A stretch of DNA of 64,000 nucleotides from Pseudarthrobacter chlorophenolicus (GCF_000962805.1 NZ_JZTW01000020.1:1-64000), one strand, 5' to 3'. Shown: positions 20,650 to 29,271, counted from the stretch's first letter. Numbers and translations: made by a program. The notes: generated from the sequence alone by a model not told the origin.

Positions 20650-22452
20650 CTACTTGGCGAACTGGGGCAGCCTGGCCGGTTCGCCGGTGGAAGGCTGGAC
20701 GTTGTAGGTCCGCAGTGCCTGGCTCATGACCGACCGGAAGACCGGCCCGTTGGTAATCCCGTAGATGCTGCCCTTGGGCCGCTGGAGTACCACCTCAACA
20801 ATAAACCGCGGATCATCCATCGGCGCCATGCCCACCATGGAGGCGGTGTAGCCGCAGAAGCCGGACTTGCCGTCGTCGCAGGGCGATTCCGAGGTACCTG
20901 TTTTGGCCCCCACCCGGTAGCCGTCAATCGAGGCGTCCTTGATCTGGCCTTCGGTGACGGCGCTTTCCAGGATGTCCTGGACCTGCTGGGCGGTGCTGTC
21001 CGACACAACCTGGGTGGGGGGTGCTGCCGGCACCTTTTCCTCTGTTCCGTCTGCGGAAACATACGAGTCGATCAGGCGCGGCTGGAGCATCACCCCGTTG
21101 TTGGCCACTGACTGGAACGCACGGACGGTCTGGAGCGTGGACTGTGACACGCCCTGCCCGAAGAGGACGGTGAATTCCTGCCGGCCATCCCACTGGTCCG
21201 CGGGGGTGAGGATTCCGGAGGCGGTGGCGGGGAGCCCGATGTCCGGAGCCTGGCCGATGCCAAACTTCTGCAACCAGTCGTAGCGCTGTTCCTTGCTCAG
21301 GGCCTGCCCGGCCATCACGGTGCCCGTGTTCATGGAGTAGCCCAGGATGCCTGCAAGGGTGCGCTTCTCGGTTCCGTGCGAGAAAGAATCCGTGAAAGTC
21401 TGGCCATTGACCGTGTAGGAGGGCGGCAGCGTGTATTCGCTGAGCGGGTTGGCTTTGCCTTCCTCGATCAGGGCCGCCGCGGTCAGCATCTTCTCCACAG
21501 AACCCGGCTCGTAGGCCGCGGTAACAGCCCTGACACCGCGGTCCTTGGCGGCCACCAGGCCCGGGTTATTCGGGTCCGGGGAGTTGGTGTCCGCCATGGC
21601 CACCAGGTTGCCGGTCTTGACGTCCATGACGATGATGACGCCCCATTCGGCGCTGAGCTTGTCCGCCTGGCTTTGGATGGCCTGCTGCGCGAAGTACTGG
21701 AGGTCGGAGTTAATGGTGAGCTTGACGCTCTTGCCGTCCTGCGGTGCCGTCAGCTCGTCCACGCCCACCGGAATCCGGAGACCGTCCGCCCCGATTTCGA
21801 ACAGGCGCTTGCCATCCGCCCCTTTGAGGAGATCGTCCTGGGTCTGTTCGATGCCGGCTTGTCCGCTGCCGCCCTCCTGCAGAAAGCCGATGATGCCGCC
21901 CGCCACTGAGCCGTTGGGGTAGACGCGCTTGCTGACGCCTTCGGTGACGATGCCGGGCACCTGGAGTTTGGAAATGCGGTCCTCGACGTCCGGCTTCACG
22001 TCCTTGGCCACGATGTAGTAGCGCGACTCGCCGGTGACAGCTTTGACGATGGCATCCTTGTCCATGCCCAGGACCGCCGCCAGCTCGGTGAGGCCCTGGT
22101 CCCGGCTGACCTCGACGAGCTTTTCCTTGCCGTCGACGTTATCCAGGCGCCGGTAGGACTCAGTCTTGGTATTGAGCTGCTGGTCCACTACCACGTTGTA
22201 GCGGATCACACTGTTGGCCAGCACCGTACCGTTGGCGTCCAGGATGCTGCCGCGCTCTGCGGGCAGGACTGTTTCGGTCATCCGCTTGTTGAGGGCCGCT
22301 TCAGCCATGCCGCCGACGTCCAGGCCCTGGACCAGGAACAGCTTTCCCCCAACCACCAGCAGGAGGGAGAGCATGATGCCCAGGCCCAGGCGCAACCGCC
22401 TGGTGGGGTTGGGCGCTTTGCCGTTCACTGCCTTACCGGTCCTCTGCGCCAC
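20650..22452 (-). CDS. ftsI: Class B penicillin-binding protein (FtsI/PBP3 type)
   Basis: Septal D,D-transpeptidase partner of FtsW (600 aa). A short cytoplasmic tail and one transmembrane helix at about 22-44 precede the PBP dimerisation domain and the transpeptidase. All penicillin-binding motifs are intact: SVEK with nucleophile S318, SMN at 373-375 and KTGT at 517-520. No PASTA domains are present at the C-terminus. Its place between ftsL-like and murE is the standard dcw position (pbpB, Rv2163c). A 79-base gap separates it from murE. Confidence 0.95.
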   Translation of the reverse strand: MAQRTGKAVNGKAPNPTRRLRLGLGIMLSLLLVVGGKLFLVQGLDVGGMAEAALNKRMTETVLPAERGSILDANGTVLANSVIRYNVVVDQQLNTKTESYRRLDNVDGKEKLVEVSRDQGLTELAAVLGMDKDAIVKAVTGESRYYIVAKDVKPDVEDRISKLQVPGIVTEGVSKRVYPNGSVAGGIIGFLQEGGSGQAGIEQTQDDLLKGADGKRLFEIGADGLRIPVGVDELTAPQDGKSVKLTINSDLQYFAQQAIQSQADKLSAEWGVIIVMDVKTGNLVAMADTNSPDPNNPGLVAAKDRGVRAVTAAYEPGSVEKMLTAAALIEEGKANPLSEYTLPPSYTVNGQTFTDSFSHGTEKRTLAGILGYSMNTGTVMAGQALSKEQRYDWLQKFGIGQAPDIGLPATASGILTPADQWDGRQEFTVLFGQGVSQSTLQTVRAFQSVANNGVMLQPRLIDSYVSADGTEEKVPAAPPTQVVSDSTAQQVQDILESAVTEGQIKDASIDGYRVGAKTGTSESPCDDGKSGFCGYTASMVGMAPMDDPRFIVEVVLQRPKGSIYGITNGPVFRSVMSQALRTYNVQPSTGEPARLPQFAK

Positions 22453-22496
22453 TGATCTTCCTTGCTGTTCGTCCCTCGTGCCTGCCAGTCCCGCTC

Positions 22497-23141
22497 TTAC
22501 TGTCCGGGCACCTTCTGCTGCGGTGCAGGAACTGTGCCGCCGTTCAGCTCGGCCGCGGAGGCCTGGCGGGCCGGTGCTGCCGCTGCAGGCGCCTCAGCGG
22601 CAGGAGCTGCTGCGGCGGGCGGGGTTTCTGCTGCCGGTTTGCGGCTTGCCAGGGGTTCACCCGTTGAAGCCGGCGGCACGACGATCAGCTGCCCGGGGAC
22701 TGCCGGGGCAGGAATGACAGCACCTTCCGTGGCACCCTTCACTGCCGGCGTGGCCTTGCCGGTGACGGACAGCGTGGAGAGGTCGATCTGGCCCTTGACG
22801 GTTGAGGCCACCATCCCCAGGTCCTTGGCCTTGGCAGCAAGGTTCTGCGGGGCCTCGAAGTTCTGTACCTGCTGGGTGAGGTCCTGGTTCTGCTTGGTCA
22901 GCGTGCTCTGCTTGGCGCGCAGTTCCACCAGCTGGTACTGCGCAGTGGATACCGAGATATTCAGGACCAGGACTGCCACCAGGGCAACAGCGAGCATAGC
23001 GAAGCAGAGGACGACGAAAGGGGCACGCCGCTTGCGGGGCATGCTGCGCACTACGGACAGCGGGGTACGGCTCTTCCGTTCCTCGCGCTGCGCCGGATTG
23101 CCGGGAGCGGCGGGAAAGTTCTTGACGGCAGCGGTGCTCAT
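22497..23141 (-). CDS. ftsL: FtsL-like septum protein with long Pro/Ala tail
   Basis: Bitopic protein (214 aa) in the ftsL slot between rsmH and the PBP gene. It has a basic N-terminus of about 40 residues (PRKRRAP), one transmembrane helix at about 42-62, then a coiled coil (LVELRAKQSTLTKQNQDL, about 72-105). From about residue 115 the protein becomes an Ala/Pro-rich, low-complexity extracytoplasmic tail, longer than in classical FtsL of about 120 aa. M. tuberculosis Rv2164c also has a long Pro-rich tail. ATG at 23141 overlaps the rsmH stop by 4 bases. FtsL sequence conservation is weak, so identity rests on topology and position. Confidence 0.8.
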   Translation of the reverse strand: MSTAAVKNFPAAPGNPAQREERKSRTPLSVVRSMPRKRRAPFVVLCFAMLAVALVAVLVLNISVSTAQYQLVELRAKQSTLTKQNQDLTQQVQNFEAPQNLAAKAKDLGMVASTVKGQIDLSTLSVTGKATPAVKGATEGAVIPAPAVPGQLIVVPPASTGEPLASRKPAAETPPAAAAPAAEAPAAAAPARQASAAELNGGTVPAPQQKVPGQ

Positions 23142-24130
23142 GCAGCTCTCCTGGCTCTGATTCGTTCCGCCGCGCGAAGCCTGGCTGAGGCGGCACGGGG
23201 GTTCTCGGCGATTTCGACGGCGGTGGGCACCTCGGTGCCCTTGGTCAGGATTTTGAGTTCGGGTTTATGTTCTTCCAGTTCCACCGGAAAGCCCAGCGGC
23301 GCGGAGGACTTGGAGCGGCCCTGGAGAACTCCCTTGACGATCTTGTCCTCCAGGGAGTGGTAAGACATGACCACGATTCGTCCGCCCATGGCCAGCGCAT
23401 CCACAGCGGCTGGGACGGCGCGCTCCAGGACGTCAAGCTCCTCGTTGACTTCAATCCGCAATGCCTGGAAGGTCCGCTTCGCCGGATGTCCTCCGGACTT
23501 GGCTGCTCCGGCGGGGACGACGGACCGGATCTGTTCCACCAACTCTCCGGTGGTAGTGAATGGCTTCACGCCACGGGCCGCGACGATCCGGTTCGCGATG
23601 CGGCCCGCGAACTTCTCCTCGCCCCACTTCCGGATGATCCGGACCAGCTCTTCCTCGCTGTAGGTGTTAACGACGTCAGCAGCAGTCTGGCCACGGCTTG
23701 TGTCCATCCGCATGTCCAGCGGAGCGTCGAAGGAGTAGGCAAAGCCGCGCTCCCGCTCGTCAAGCTGGAGCGACGAAACGCCGAGGTCCATCAGGATGCC
23801 GGAGATTTCGGTGACGCCGAGGTCCGCGAGAACTTCGGGGATTTCGTCGTAAACAGCGTGGACCAGATCCGTCCGTGCGCTGAACGGTGCGAGCCGTTCC
23901 CCCGCAAGGGCGAGTGCTTCCTCGTCACGGTCAATGCCGATCAGGTGAAGGTCCGGGAAACGCTGGAGCATGGCTTCGGAGTGCCCGCCCATCCCCAGCG
24001 TGGCGTCGATGACGATCGGGGCCTTGCCCTGCTGCCGCGCGGCATCAAAGCCGGGGGCCAACAAATTGATGCACCGGTCCCGCAGGACCGGCACATGGCG
24101 TTCGGACGTTGGCTTCGGTTGTTCGTTCAT
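23138..24130 (-). CDS. rsmH: 16S rRNA (cytosine1402-N4)-methyltransferase RsmH
   Basis: SAM-dependent methyltransferase (MraW, 330 aa) that modifies C1402 in the ribosomal P site. The SAM loop DATLGMGGHSEAML is at about 42-55, with LIGIDRDEEAL after it. MDLGVSSLQLDERERGFAY is the signature segment of the family, and VMSYHSLEDKIVK is also conserved. It is the second gene of the dcw cluster; 181 bases separate it from mraZ. Confidence 0.97.
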   Translation of the reverse strand: MNEQPKPTSERHVPVLRDRCINLLAPGFDAARQQGKAPIVIDATLGMGGHSEAMLQRFPDLHLIGIDRDEEALALAGERLAPFSARTDLVHAVYDEIPEVLADLGVTEISGILMDLGVSSLQLDERERGFAYSFDAPLDMRMDTSRGQTAADVVNTYSEEELVRIIRKWGEEKFAGRIANRIVAARGVKPFTTTGELVEQIRSVVPAGAAKSGGHPAKRTFQALRIEVNEELDVLERAVPAAVDALAMGGRIVVMSYHSLEDKIVKGVLQGRSKSSAPLGFPVELEEHKPELKILTKGTEVPTAVEIAENPRAASARLRAAERIRARRAA

Positions 24131-24311
24131 GCCTCGTCCCTTCTCGCCGTCGTGGTAGCTGCTTCCGCTTCCGGGATCAGATCCCCATCCGTACCTACCG
24201 TCCCGCCCGCCTGGCTCCGGGGAAGTGAGTCAGGTTGGCTGGCCGATCGGCCGGCTGGAGATCTCATCCAGGAAACTTCCTGCGTGAAACTCCTGCTTAC
24301 CGCTCCGGGAT

Positions 24312-24740
24312 TCAGAGAATGCCCGGAATGGGATCGTCCGTTTCAGAGAAGGCTGTTTCCTTCTCCGCGAGGTATTCATTCCAAGCCTGGGCGTCCCAGA
24401 TCTCGGCGCGGGAGCCTGCGCCGATGACGGCCAGTTCCCTTCCGAGCCCTGCGTACTCCCGGAGCGCGGGAGGAATAGTCACGCGCCCCTGCTTGTCAGG
24501 TACCTCGTCAGAGGCCCCAGAGAGAAAGACACGGATGTAGTCACGTGCCTGCTTGGAGGAGATTGGCGCCTCCCGCATCTGCTCGTGGACCCGTGCAAAT
24601 TCCTTCTCGCTGAAGACGTAGATGCAACGTTCCTGGCCCCTTGTGAGCACCAGGCCGCTTGCCAGTTCCTCACGAAACTTGGCGGGGAGAATGATCCGTC
24701 CCTTTTCGTCCAGGCGCGGCGAGTGAGTGCCCAGAAACAC
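24312..24740 (-). CDS. mraZ: Transcriptional regulator MraZ
   Basis: MraZ (142 aa) is an AbrB-like DNA-binding protein that forms rings and regulates its own dcw operon. Two tandem swapped-hairpin domains are visible, each with the DxxGR motif: [14 protein letters not shown] near residue 10 and [14 protein letters not shown] near residue 85. It is the first gene of the cluster. Three GTGGR repeats at exact 10-bp spacing lie in its promoter and match the known MraZ operator architecture. Confidence 0.95.
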
Positions 24741-24806
24741 TGGCCCACCGCCTGTCCGATATCAGGAAATGCACATCCCCTATGTTGCAACCACCCTCTT
24801 ATGCCC

Positions 24807-24837
24807 TCCACATTACTCCACTTTCCCCCACAGTCAA
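24807..24837 (-). promoter_or_regulatory. mraZ/dcw promoter with three MraZ-type boxes
   Basis: On the minus strand TTGACT (24832-24837), a 16-base spacer and TAATGT (24810-24815) form a good promoter about 70 bases upstream of mraZ. Three boxes, GTGGG (24827-24831), GTGGA (24817-24821) and GTGGA (24807-24811), are spaced exactly 10 bp apart and cover the spacer and -10. MraZ is known to bind arrays of TGGGN-like pentamers separated by 5 bases. The overlap predicts autorepression. Confidence 0.75.
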
Positions 24838-24993
24838 CGCAAAATCGGGCGTGGTGAGCCCCTAAATTGGGATACCCGCCGCGGAATGGCGCTATTTTCA
24901 GCGGGTGGTGGGAAGTGGAGCGGATTTCCAGCGCGCGACGGAAATCCGGCGGGAGCCGTCGCGTGAGATGCGGTCAAACGCCGTTAAACAGGA

Positions 24994-25017
24994 AAAGACC
25001 CGCGTCAGCGGGTCTTT
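24994..25017 (-). terminator. Terminator of the DUF3040 gene
   Basis: A perfect 10-bp stem AAAGACCCGC/GCGGGTCTTT closes a GTCA loop and ends in T residues on either strand. It lies 69 bases after the DUF3040 stop on the minus strand and isolates the dcw promoter from upstream transcription. Confidence 0.85.
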
Positions 25018-25085
25018 CTGCTGTTCCTTCCCCTGCCGGGGAGCTAAATGGAGGCTCCGAGTGGGACCCCGATTACCGGAAAGCC

Positions 25086-25460
25086 CTAGGGCTCACCGCG
25101 CCGGCGCTCATCCCAGCGCTCCTCGAGATTGCTCATGAAGGAACTCCGTGGCTTGCCTGGTTTGCCGGCACTGCCCTTGGCGCCATTCTTGGCTGCCGCG
25201 GAACTGCGCATCGTGGCAAAGTACACGCCGCCGCCCATGACAATAAACCCGAGGACGCCAACGAAGATGCTTTGCAGCGTCACGCCAACCAATAGCAGGA
25301 ACACTCCTGCCAGGGCACCAAGGACACCGATCACCACATGCCTGGTTGACCACGAACGCCCGGGGTCCGACCCCATGGAGTTCGCAAACTTCGGGTCGTC
25401 CTCGTGAAGCTGCTTCTCCAACTGCTCAAGCAGCTTCTGTTCGTGCTCCGACAGCGGCAT
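25086..25460 (-). CDS. DUF3040 family membrane protein
   Basis: Small membrane protein (124 aa) of the actinobacterial DUF3040 family (Rv2169c-like), function unknown. The N-terminus MPLSEHEQKLLEQLEKQL is the family signature and is predicted cytoplasmic and helical. Two adjacent transmembrane segments, about residues 49-68 and 70-90, are followed by a basic tail. The ATG at 25460 is preferred over the adjacent GTG because the AGGAGG ribosome-binding site is then 5 bases away. Homologues sit just upstream of mraZ in other actinobacteria, suggesting a link to envelope biology, but no mechanism is known. Confidence 0.85.
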   Translation of the reverse strand: MPLSEHEQKLLEQLEKQLHEDDPKFANSMGSDPGRSWSTRHVVIGVLGALAGVFLLLVGVTLQSIFVGVLGFIVMGGGVYFATMRSSAAAKNGAKGSAGKPGKPRSSFMSNLEERWDERRRGEP

Positions 25461-25743
25461 CACGACCTCCTTCGTAGGCCAACGTCCGGGCTGGTCCCAG
25501 AGATTACTCCTGCACCCTTAACGGCTGGTGCGCCCATTAGGTTCCCGTCTTCCCGCCTGGGCAGGAGGTTGAACCGGGCGCACAGCCGCCGGAGCGGAAG
25601 CATGTCCAAAACGGTCCGGCAGTAGTCCAATCACTCAAAAACTATGTATCTCTAAGGATAGTTTGTTGTGGTCCGTTCTGAAAGACGGCGATTTCTTTCG
25701 AGGCACGGGGACAGCCGCCTTTTGGTCCGTTTCTAACCCGCCT

Positions 25744-26970
25744 TTAACTGGCACCGCTCCCGGGCTCCATAAGACGGGCCGGAAGAACCGATTTGGAACC
25801 GAATTTTCGGGTGACCTCGTCCAGGACCTGCTCAGCGGCGCGCCAGTTCTCATCCCGCCGGTCGATGGTGAGCTGCACTGATGTTGTTGCTGTGTCCTCA
25901 AGCTGCTCGGCACGCACTCCCACCAGCCGGACCGGCATGGCCCGGTGCCCCACCGACTCCAGCAACTGGACCGCCACCGCATAGATCAGCTGTGCACTGT
26001 CAACGGGAGCCTGCAGCGTGCGGCTGCGGGTGATGGTGGAAAAGTCTGCGAAACGCAGTTTCAAGGCCACAGTCCTTGCCACCATGCCGGAGCTTCGCAG
26101 GCGTCCGGCCGTGCGGTGGGACAACCGAAGGAGTTCCCGGTGGAGGAGGGCGTCATCGGATGTGTCGACCGCGAAAGTCTCCTCCGCTCCGATGCTCTTT
26201 TCCAGCCGCACGGGCGTAACCGGCCTGGGGTCGATGCCCCAGGAGAGCCGGTGTACGTGCTCACCACCGGCGCCGAGCAACCGCCGGAGGGTGGAGACGG
26301 GAGTGGCAGCCACATCCGCCACCGTCCGGATTCCCATCCGTGCCAGGACTTCAGCTGTCTTTGCTCCCACGCCCCACAGCGCACCCACGGGCAGGCTGTG
26401 CAAGTAGGGCACGGTTTGTTCGGGGCCAATAAGCAGCAGGCCGTCCGGTTTGCAGCGGGTGGAGGCGATCTTTGCCACGAACTTCGATTCGGCGATGCCC
26501 ACAGATGCCGTAATGCCAAGCTCGGCGGCAACCCGGCGCCGAATGAGTTCACCAATGCCCCTGGGAGGGCCAAGCCTGCGGATCGCTCCGGTGACGTCAA
26601 GGAAGGCTTCATCCACGCTGAGTGGCTCCACCAGTTCAGTCACCGATTCGAAGATTGCCATCAGCTGGGCCGAGACTTCGTAGTACAGCTTGTGCCGCGG
26701 TTCGATGATGACGGCCTGCGGGCACATCCGGGCGGCGACGGCCATGGGCATGGCTGATTTGACGCCGAAAGCACGTGCCTCATAGGAGCCGGACAAGACC
26801 ACTGAGCGCTCCCCCGGAAAGCCGACGATCACTGGCTTGCCGCGAAGTTCGGGGCGTGTCCGCAGTTCGACTGAGACGAAGAAAGCGTCCATGTCCACGT
26901 GCATGATGCACTTCCGCCTGCCGCCCGGAAGGCGTGCTGCGGCTGGCTGGTTTCTTGCGTCGGGCCCCAC
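25744..26970 (-). CDS. dinB: DNA polymerase IV (Y family)
   Basis: Error-prone translesion polymerase, 408 aa. The first catalytic motif HVDMDAFFVSVE is near residue 24-35, and SVDEAFLDVTG near 118-128 supplies the catalytic Asp-Glu pair. The helix-hairpin-helix region (LWGVGAKTAEVLARMGI) and little-finger domain follow. The start is GTG at 26970; TAGGAT lies 7 bases upstream and could be the -10 of a leaderless transcript. The C-terminus has no obvious beta-clamp QLxLF motif in its last residues, so clamp binding may use an internal site. Confidence 0.94.
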   Translation of the reverse strand: MGPDARNQPAAARLPGGRRKCIMHVDMDAFFVSVELRTRPELRGKPVIVGFPGERSVVLSGSYEARAFGVKSAMPMAVAARMCPQAVIIEPRHKLYYEVSAQLMAIFESVTELVEPLSVDEAFLDVTGAIRRLGPPRGIGELIRRRVAAELGITASVGIAESKFVAKIASTRCKPDGLLLIGPEQTVPYLHSLPVGALWGVGAKTAEVLARMGIRTVADVAATPVSTLRRLLGAGGEHVHRLSWGIDPRPVTPVRLEKSIGAEETFAVDTSDDALLHRELLRLSHRTAGRLRSSGMVARTVALKLRFADFSTITRSRTLQAPVDSAQLIYAVAVQLLESVGHRAMPVRLVGVRAEQLEDTATTSVQLTIDRRDENWRAAEQVLDEVTRKFGSKSVLPARLMEPGSGAS

Positions 26971-27044
26971 GGCTGCAATCCTATCCGTAGGTACTGACTA
27001 AACTGGAGGCTGAATCCGGCATCAACACCAGGAGGAAAGTCCCT

Positions 27045-27575
27045 GTGACGGTCATTGGAAACTTCAAACCGGCCGGCCTGGCCGTTCTTGCCGCAGGTGC
27101 GGCACTGGCCCTGGCAGCCTGCAGCCCGGCCCCGTCACCGGCCCAGCCGTCACCGTCCTCCCCCGCCACTGCGCCGGCCACTGCGCAGGCAACCACTACT
27201 GCGTCGGCCAGCCCCAGCGCCTCCCCCAGCACTTCGGCCACCGTGGGGGCGCTTGTTGAAGGCTTCCCGCAGCAACTCCTCCCCCTGATGCCGAACGCGA
27301 CGGTTGTCTCCAGCAGCTTTGACAAGTCGTCTGCGCCCGCAACCGCCGCGCTGGTGGCGACGGTCGCCGGTCCCACGTCCGCCGTCGTCGACTTCTACAC
27401 GAAGGCGCTGGAAGCGCAGGGCTTCAAGGCGGTACCCGGGGACTCCGTGGGTGCGGTGGCCTCCAAGGACTTTGTCCGAGGCGACAGTGAGACGGTCAAC
27501 CTGTCGGTAGTTGAGGCATCCGGAGTGGCTACCTTCACCATTGGCGCCAACGTGGCTGCTGAGTCCGCCAAGTGA
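27045..27575 (+). CDS. Small lipoprotein with Pro/Ser/Thr-rich linker
   Basis: Predicted secreted lipoprotein (176 aa). A signal peptide ends in the lipobox ALAAC with the acylated cysteine at C26. A Pro/Ser/Thr/Ala-rich linker covers about 27-66, then a globular domain of about 105 residues follows (VEGFPQQLLPLMPNA onwards) with no motif I recognise. GTG at 27045 has a strong GGAGG ribosome-binding site 9 bases upstream. The stop overlaps the next gene by 4 bases (GTGA), so it is co-translated with the polyprenyl synthetase. LspA in this window would process it. Function unknown. Confidence 0.82.
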   Translation: MTVIGNFKPAGLAVLAAGAALALAACSPAPSPAQPSPSSPATAPATAQATTTASASPSASPSTSATVGALVEGFPQQLLPLMPNATVVSSSFDKSSAPATAALVATVAGPTSAVVDFYTKALEAQGFKAVPGDSVGAVASKDFVRGDSETVNLSVVEASGVATFTIGANVAAESAK

Positions 27576-28666
27576 CCGGCGCCGAGCAGCTAAGGAACGA
27601 ACAGGCCGACTTTGTGGCCTCGGTGGCCGGGGAATTGACCGGTTTCCTCACCTCCCGCCAAGGGATCATGTCCGGCATCTCGCCCGACATCGACCCCATC
27701 ATGGGTTCAATATCGAATCTCGTCACCGGCGGAAAGCGGCTGCGCGCCCTGATGTGCTACTGGGGCTGGCGCGGGGCGGGCGGAGACGCCGGCGCCGCTG
27801 AGGTGGTGACGGCAGGTGCCGCGCTCGAACTCTTCCAGGCCGCCGCCCTGATCCATGACGACATCATCGACCGCTCGGATACCCGCCGGGGCGGACCCAG
27901 CGTCCACCGCAGGTTCAGCCAACTCCACGAGGCCCAGGGCTGGGCCCTGGACAGCGGGCGGTTCGGGCAGGCAGCAGCCATCCTCGCCGGCGACCTGTGC
28001 CTTTCCTTCAGCGAAGAGGCATTTACGGATATCGGAGAACGGGCGGCGTCGGGCAGCCGGGCACGGCTGATCTTTAATCTCATGCGGGCCGAAGTCATGG
28101 CGGGGCAGTACCTGGACATCCTGGAAGAGGTGGCCGGGCCGGTCCGCGACCGCGCAGGCGCCGTCAGCCGGGCCCAGTCGATCATCAGGTTCAAGAGCGC
28201 CAAGTACTCCACGGAGCACCCCCTGGCGCTGGGCGGTGCCCTGGCCGGTGCCACGAACGACCTGCTGCGGGGGTATTCAGCGTTCGCCCTCCCGCTGGGC
28301 GAGGCCTTCCAGCTCCGCGATGACGTCCTCGGCGTTTTCGGCGACCCCCTCACCACGGGGAAACCGGCCGGAGATGACTTGCGCGAAGGCAAGCGCACCG
28401 TGCTCGTGGCATTGGCCTTGGACCAGGCATCTCCGGCCGAGTCCGCTTTCATCGACTCCAGGCTGGGGAGCCCGGAGCTGGACGACGGGGACGTCCAGGA
28501 GATCCGCCGCATCATCGAAGAATCGGGGGCGCTCCAGGCCACTGAGGTGCTGATTGGGGAGTACGGCAACGCGGCCTACGAGGCCCTGGAGGCGCTGCAG
28601 CTGGATGAACTGCCAAAGACCGCGCTCAGGAGGCTGGCCGAAGCTACCGTCAGCCGGGCCTCCTGA
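27572..28666 (+). CDS. Trans-isoprenyl diphosphate synthase
   Basis: Polyprenyl synthetase (364 aa) that condenses isopentenyl diphosphate with an allylic diphosphate. Both aspartate-rich motifs are present: DDIID in the segment LIHDDIIDRSDTRRGG near residue 97 and DDVLG in LRDDVLGVFGD near 252. Product length cannot be fixed from sequence alone; IdsA2 (Rv2173) occupies the same position in M. tuberculosis and geranylgeranyl or longer products are likely. It could feed undecaprenyl carrier, menaquinone or carotenoid synthesis. The GTG start lies inside the lipoprotein stop. Confidence 0.9.
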   Translation: MTGAEQLRNEQADFVASVAGELTGFLTSRQGIMSGISPDIDPIMGSISNLVTGGKRLRALMCYWGWRGAGGDAGAAEVVTAGAALELFQAAALIHDDIIDRSDTRRGGPSVHRRFSQLHEAQGWALDSGRFGQAAAILAGDLCLSFSEEAFTDIGERAASGSRARLIFNLMRAEVMAGQYLDILEEVAGPVRDRAGAVSRAQSIIRFKSAKYSTEHPLALGGALAGATNDLLRGYSAFALPLGEAFQLRDDVLGVFGDPLTTGKPAGDDLREGKRTVLVALALDQASPAESAFIDSRLGSPELDDGDVQEIRRIIEESGALQATEVLIGEYGNAAYEALEALQLDELPKTALRRLAEATVSRAS

Positions 28667-28675
28667 GGACAGCAG

Positions 28676-29029
28676 TTACCAGGCCAGGGTCTGGGCCCTG
28701 CGCCGGATCTCGGTCTTCCGTCCCTCACGCAGGGCGTCAATCGGCCGGCCGCGGAGTGACTCATCCGGGGTGAACAACCACGCGATCAGGTCTTCGTCGG
28801 AGTAGCCGGCGTCGGCCAGGACCACAATGGTGCCTTTAAGGCTCTCCACTACCTGGCCGTCCTGGAGGAATTCAGCAGGGACTGAGCGGATATTCCGTTC
28901 GCCCACACGCGCGGCCACGAGGGCGCGCTCATCAATCAGGCCATGGACCCTGGTAATGGAAACATTCAGTAATTGGGCGACATCGGGGAGGGGCAACCAT
29001 TCGCCCACGAGGTTTTCTACGTTACTCAC
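28676..29029 (-). CDS. Rv2175c-like winged/HTH DNA-binding protein
   Basis: Small DNA-binding protein (about 117 aa) homologous to Rv2175c of M. tuberculosis, a known substrate of kinase PknL. The N-terminal half is a helix-turn-helix (LPDVAQLLNVSITRVHGLID), and the C-terminal half contains the family signature WLFTPDESLRGRPIDALR. I chose GTG at 29029, where homology begins; no ribosome-binding site is obvious. The frame stays open to 29173, with GTG at 29104 (142 aa) as an alternative start close to the Rv2175c length. The PknL-like kinase gene lies 1.7 kb away, supporting a kinase-regulator pair. Confidence 0.82.
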   Translation of the reverse strand: MSNVENLVGEWLPLPDVAQLLNVSITRVHGLIDERALVAARVGERNIRSVPAEFLQDGQVVESLKGTIVVLADAGYSDEDLIAWLFTPDESLRGRPIDALREGRKTEIRRRAQTLAW

Positions 29030-29130
29030 GGAATCAAGGTTGCCACGGTGCGTGTCCCGGCGCCTAGTCGCTTCACCCACCCAATACTCCTGACCTGCGG
29101 ACACTCCGAAATTCTTCCTTACGGCAAAAG

Positions 29131-29208
29131 TGCGAATTCTTGTGCTAACTGCGAATTCATGAGAGATTCTCACTGTTCACTCTAGTAACAAACATCACTC
29201 GAGTAACA
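29131..29208. repeat. Two pairs of direct repeats in a divergent promoter region
   Basis: TGCGAATTC occurs at 29131-29139 and 29150-29158. A 14-base unit TCACTCKAGTAACA occurs at 29177-29190 and 29195-29208, differing at one base and repeated with an 18-bp period; its core ACTCGAGT is itself palindromic. The region lies between the divergent Rv2175c-like and LysM-transglycosylase genes. The GTAAC cores recall MtrA-type direct repeats, but the spacing differs, so the regulator is unknown. Confidence 0.55.
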
Positions 29209-29271
29209 GTAGTATCAAGCATTAACGCGGCACCCCGTCCGCTCCCCGCAGTTGAGAAGAGGATTCCTTAC

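Larger units (their letters stand above)
24741..25085. other. Gene-free interval between mraZ and DUF3040 gene
   Basis: This 345-base gap holds the mraZ promoter and boxes (24807-24837), an imperfectly placed hairpin with 9-bp arms CGGATTTCC/GGAAATCCG (24921-24948), and the terminator at 24994-25017. No open frame with coding character is visible. Confidence 0.6.

Noticed and set aside
25464..25743. A gene between the DUF3040 gene and dinB
   Set aside because: The 280-base gap has only short frames that shadow neighbours; a weak AAACTAT/ATAGTTT hairpin is the only feature.
29177..29208. Canonical MtrA binding site
   Set aside because: GTAAC cores are repeated, but the 18-bp period differs from the shorter spacing I associate with MtrA, so I report only direct repeats.
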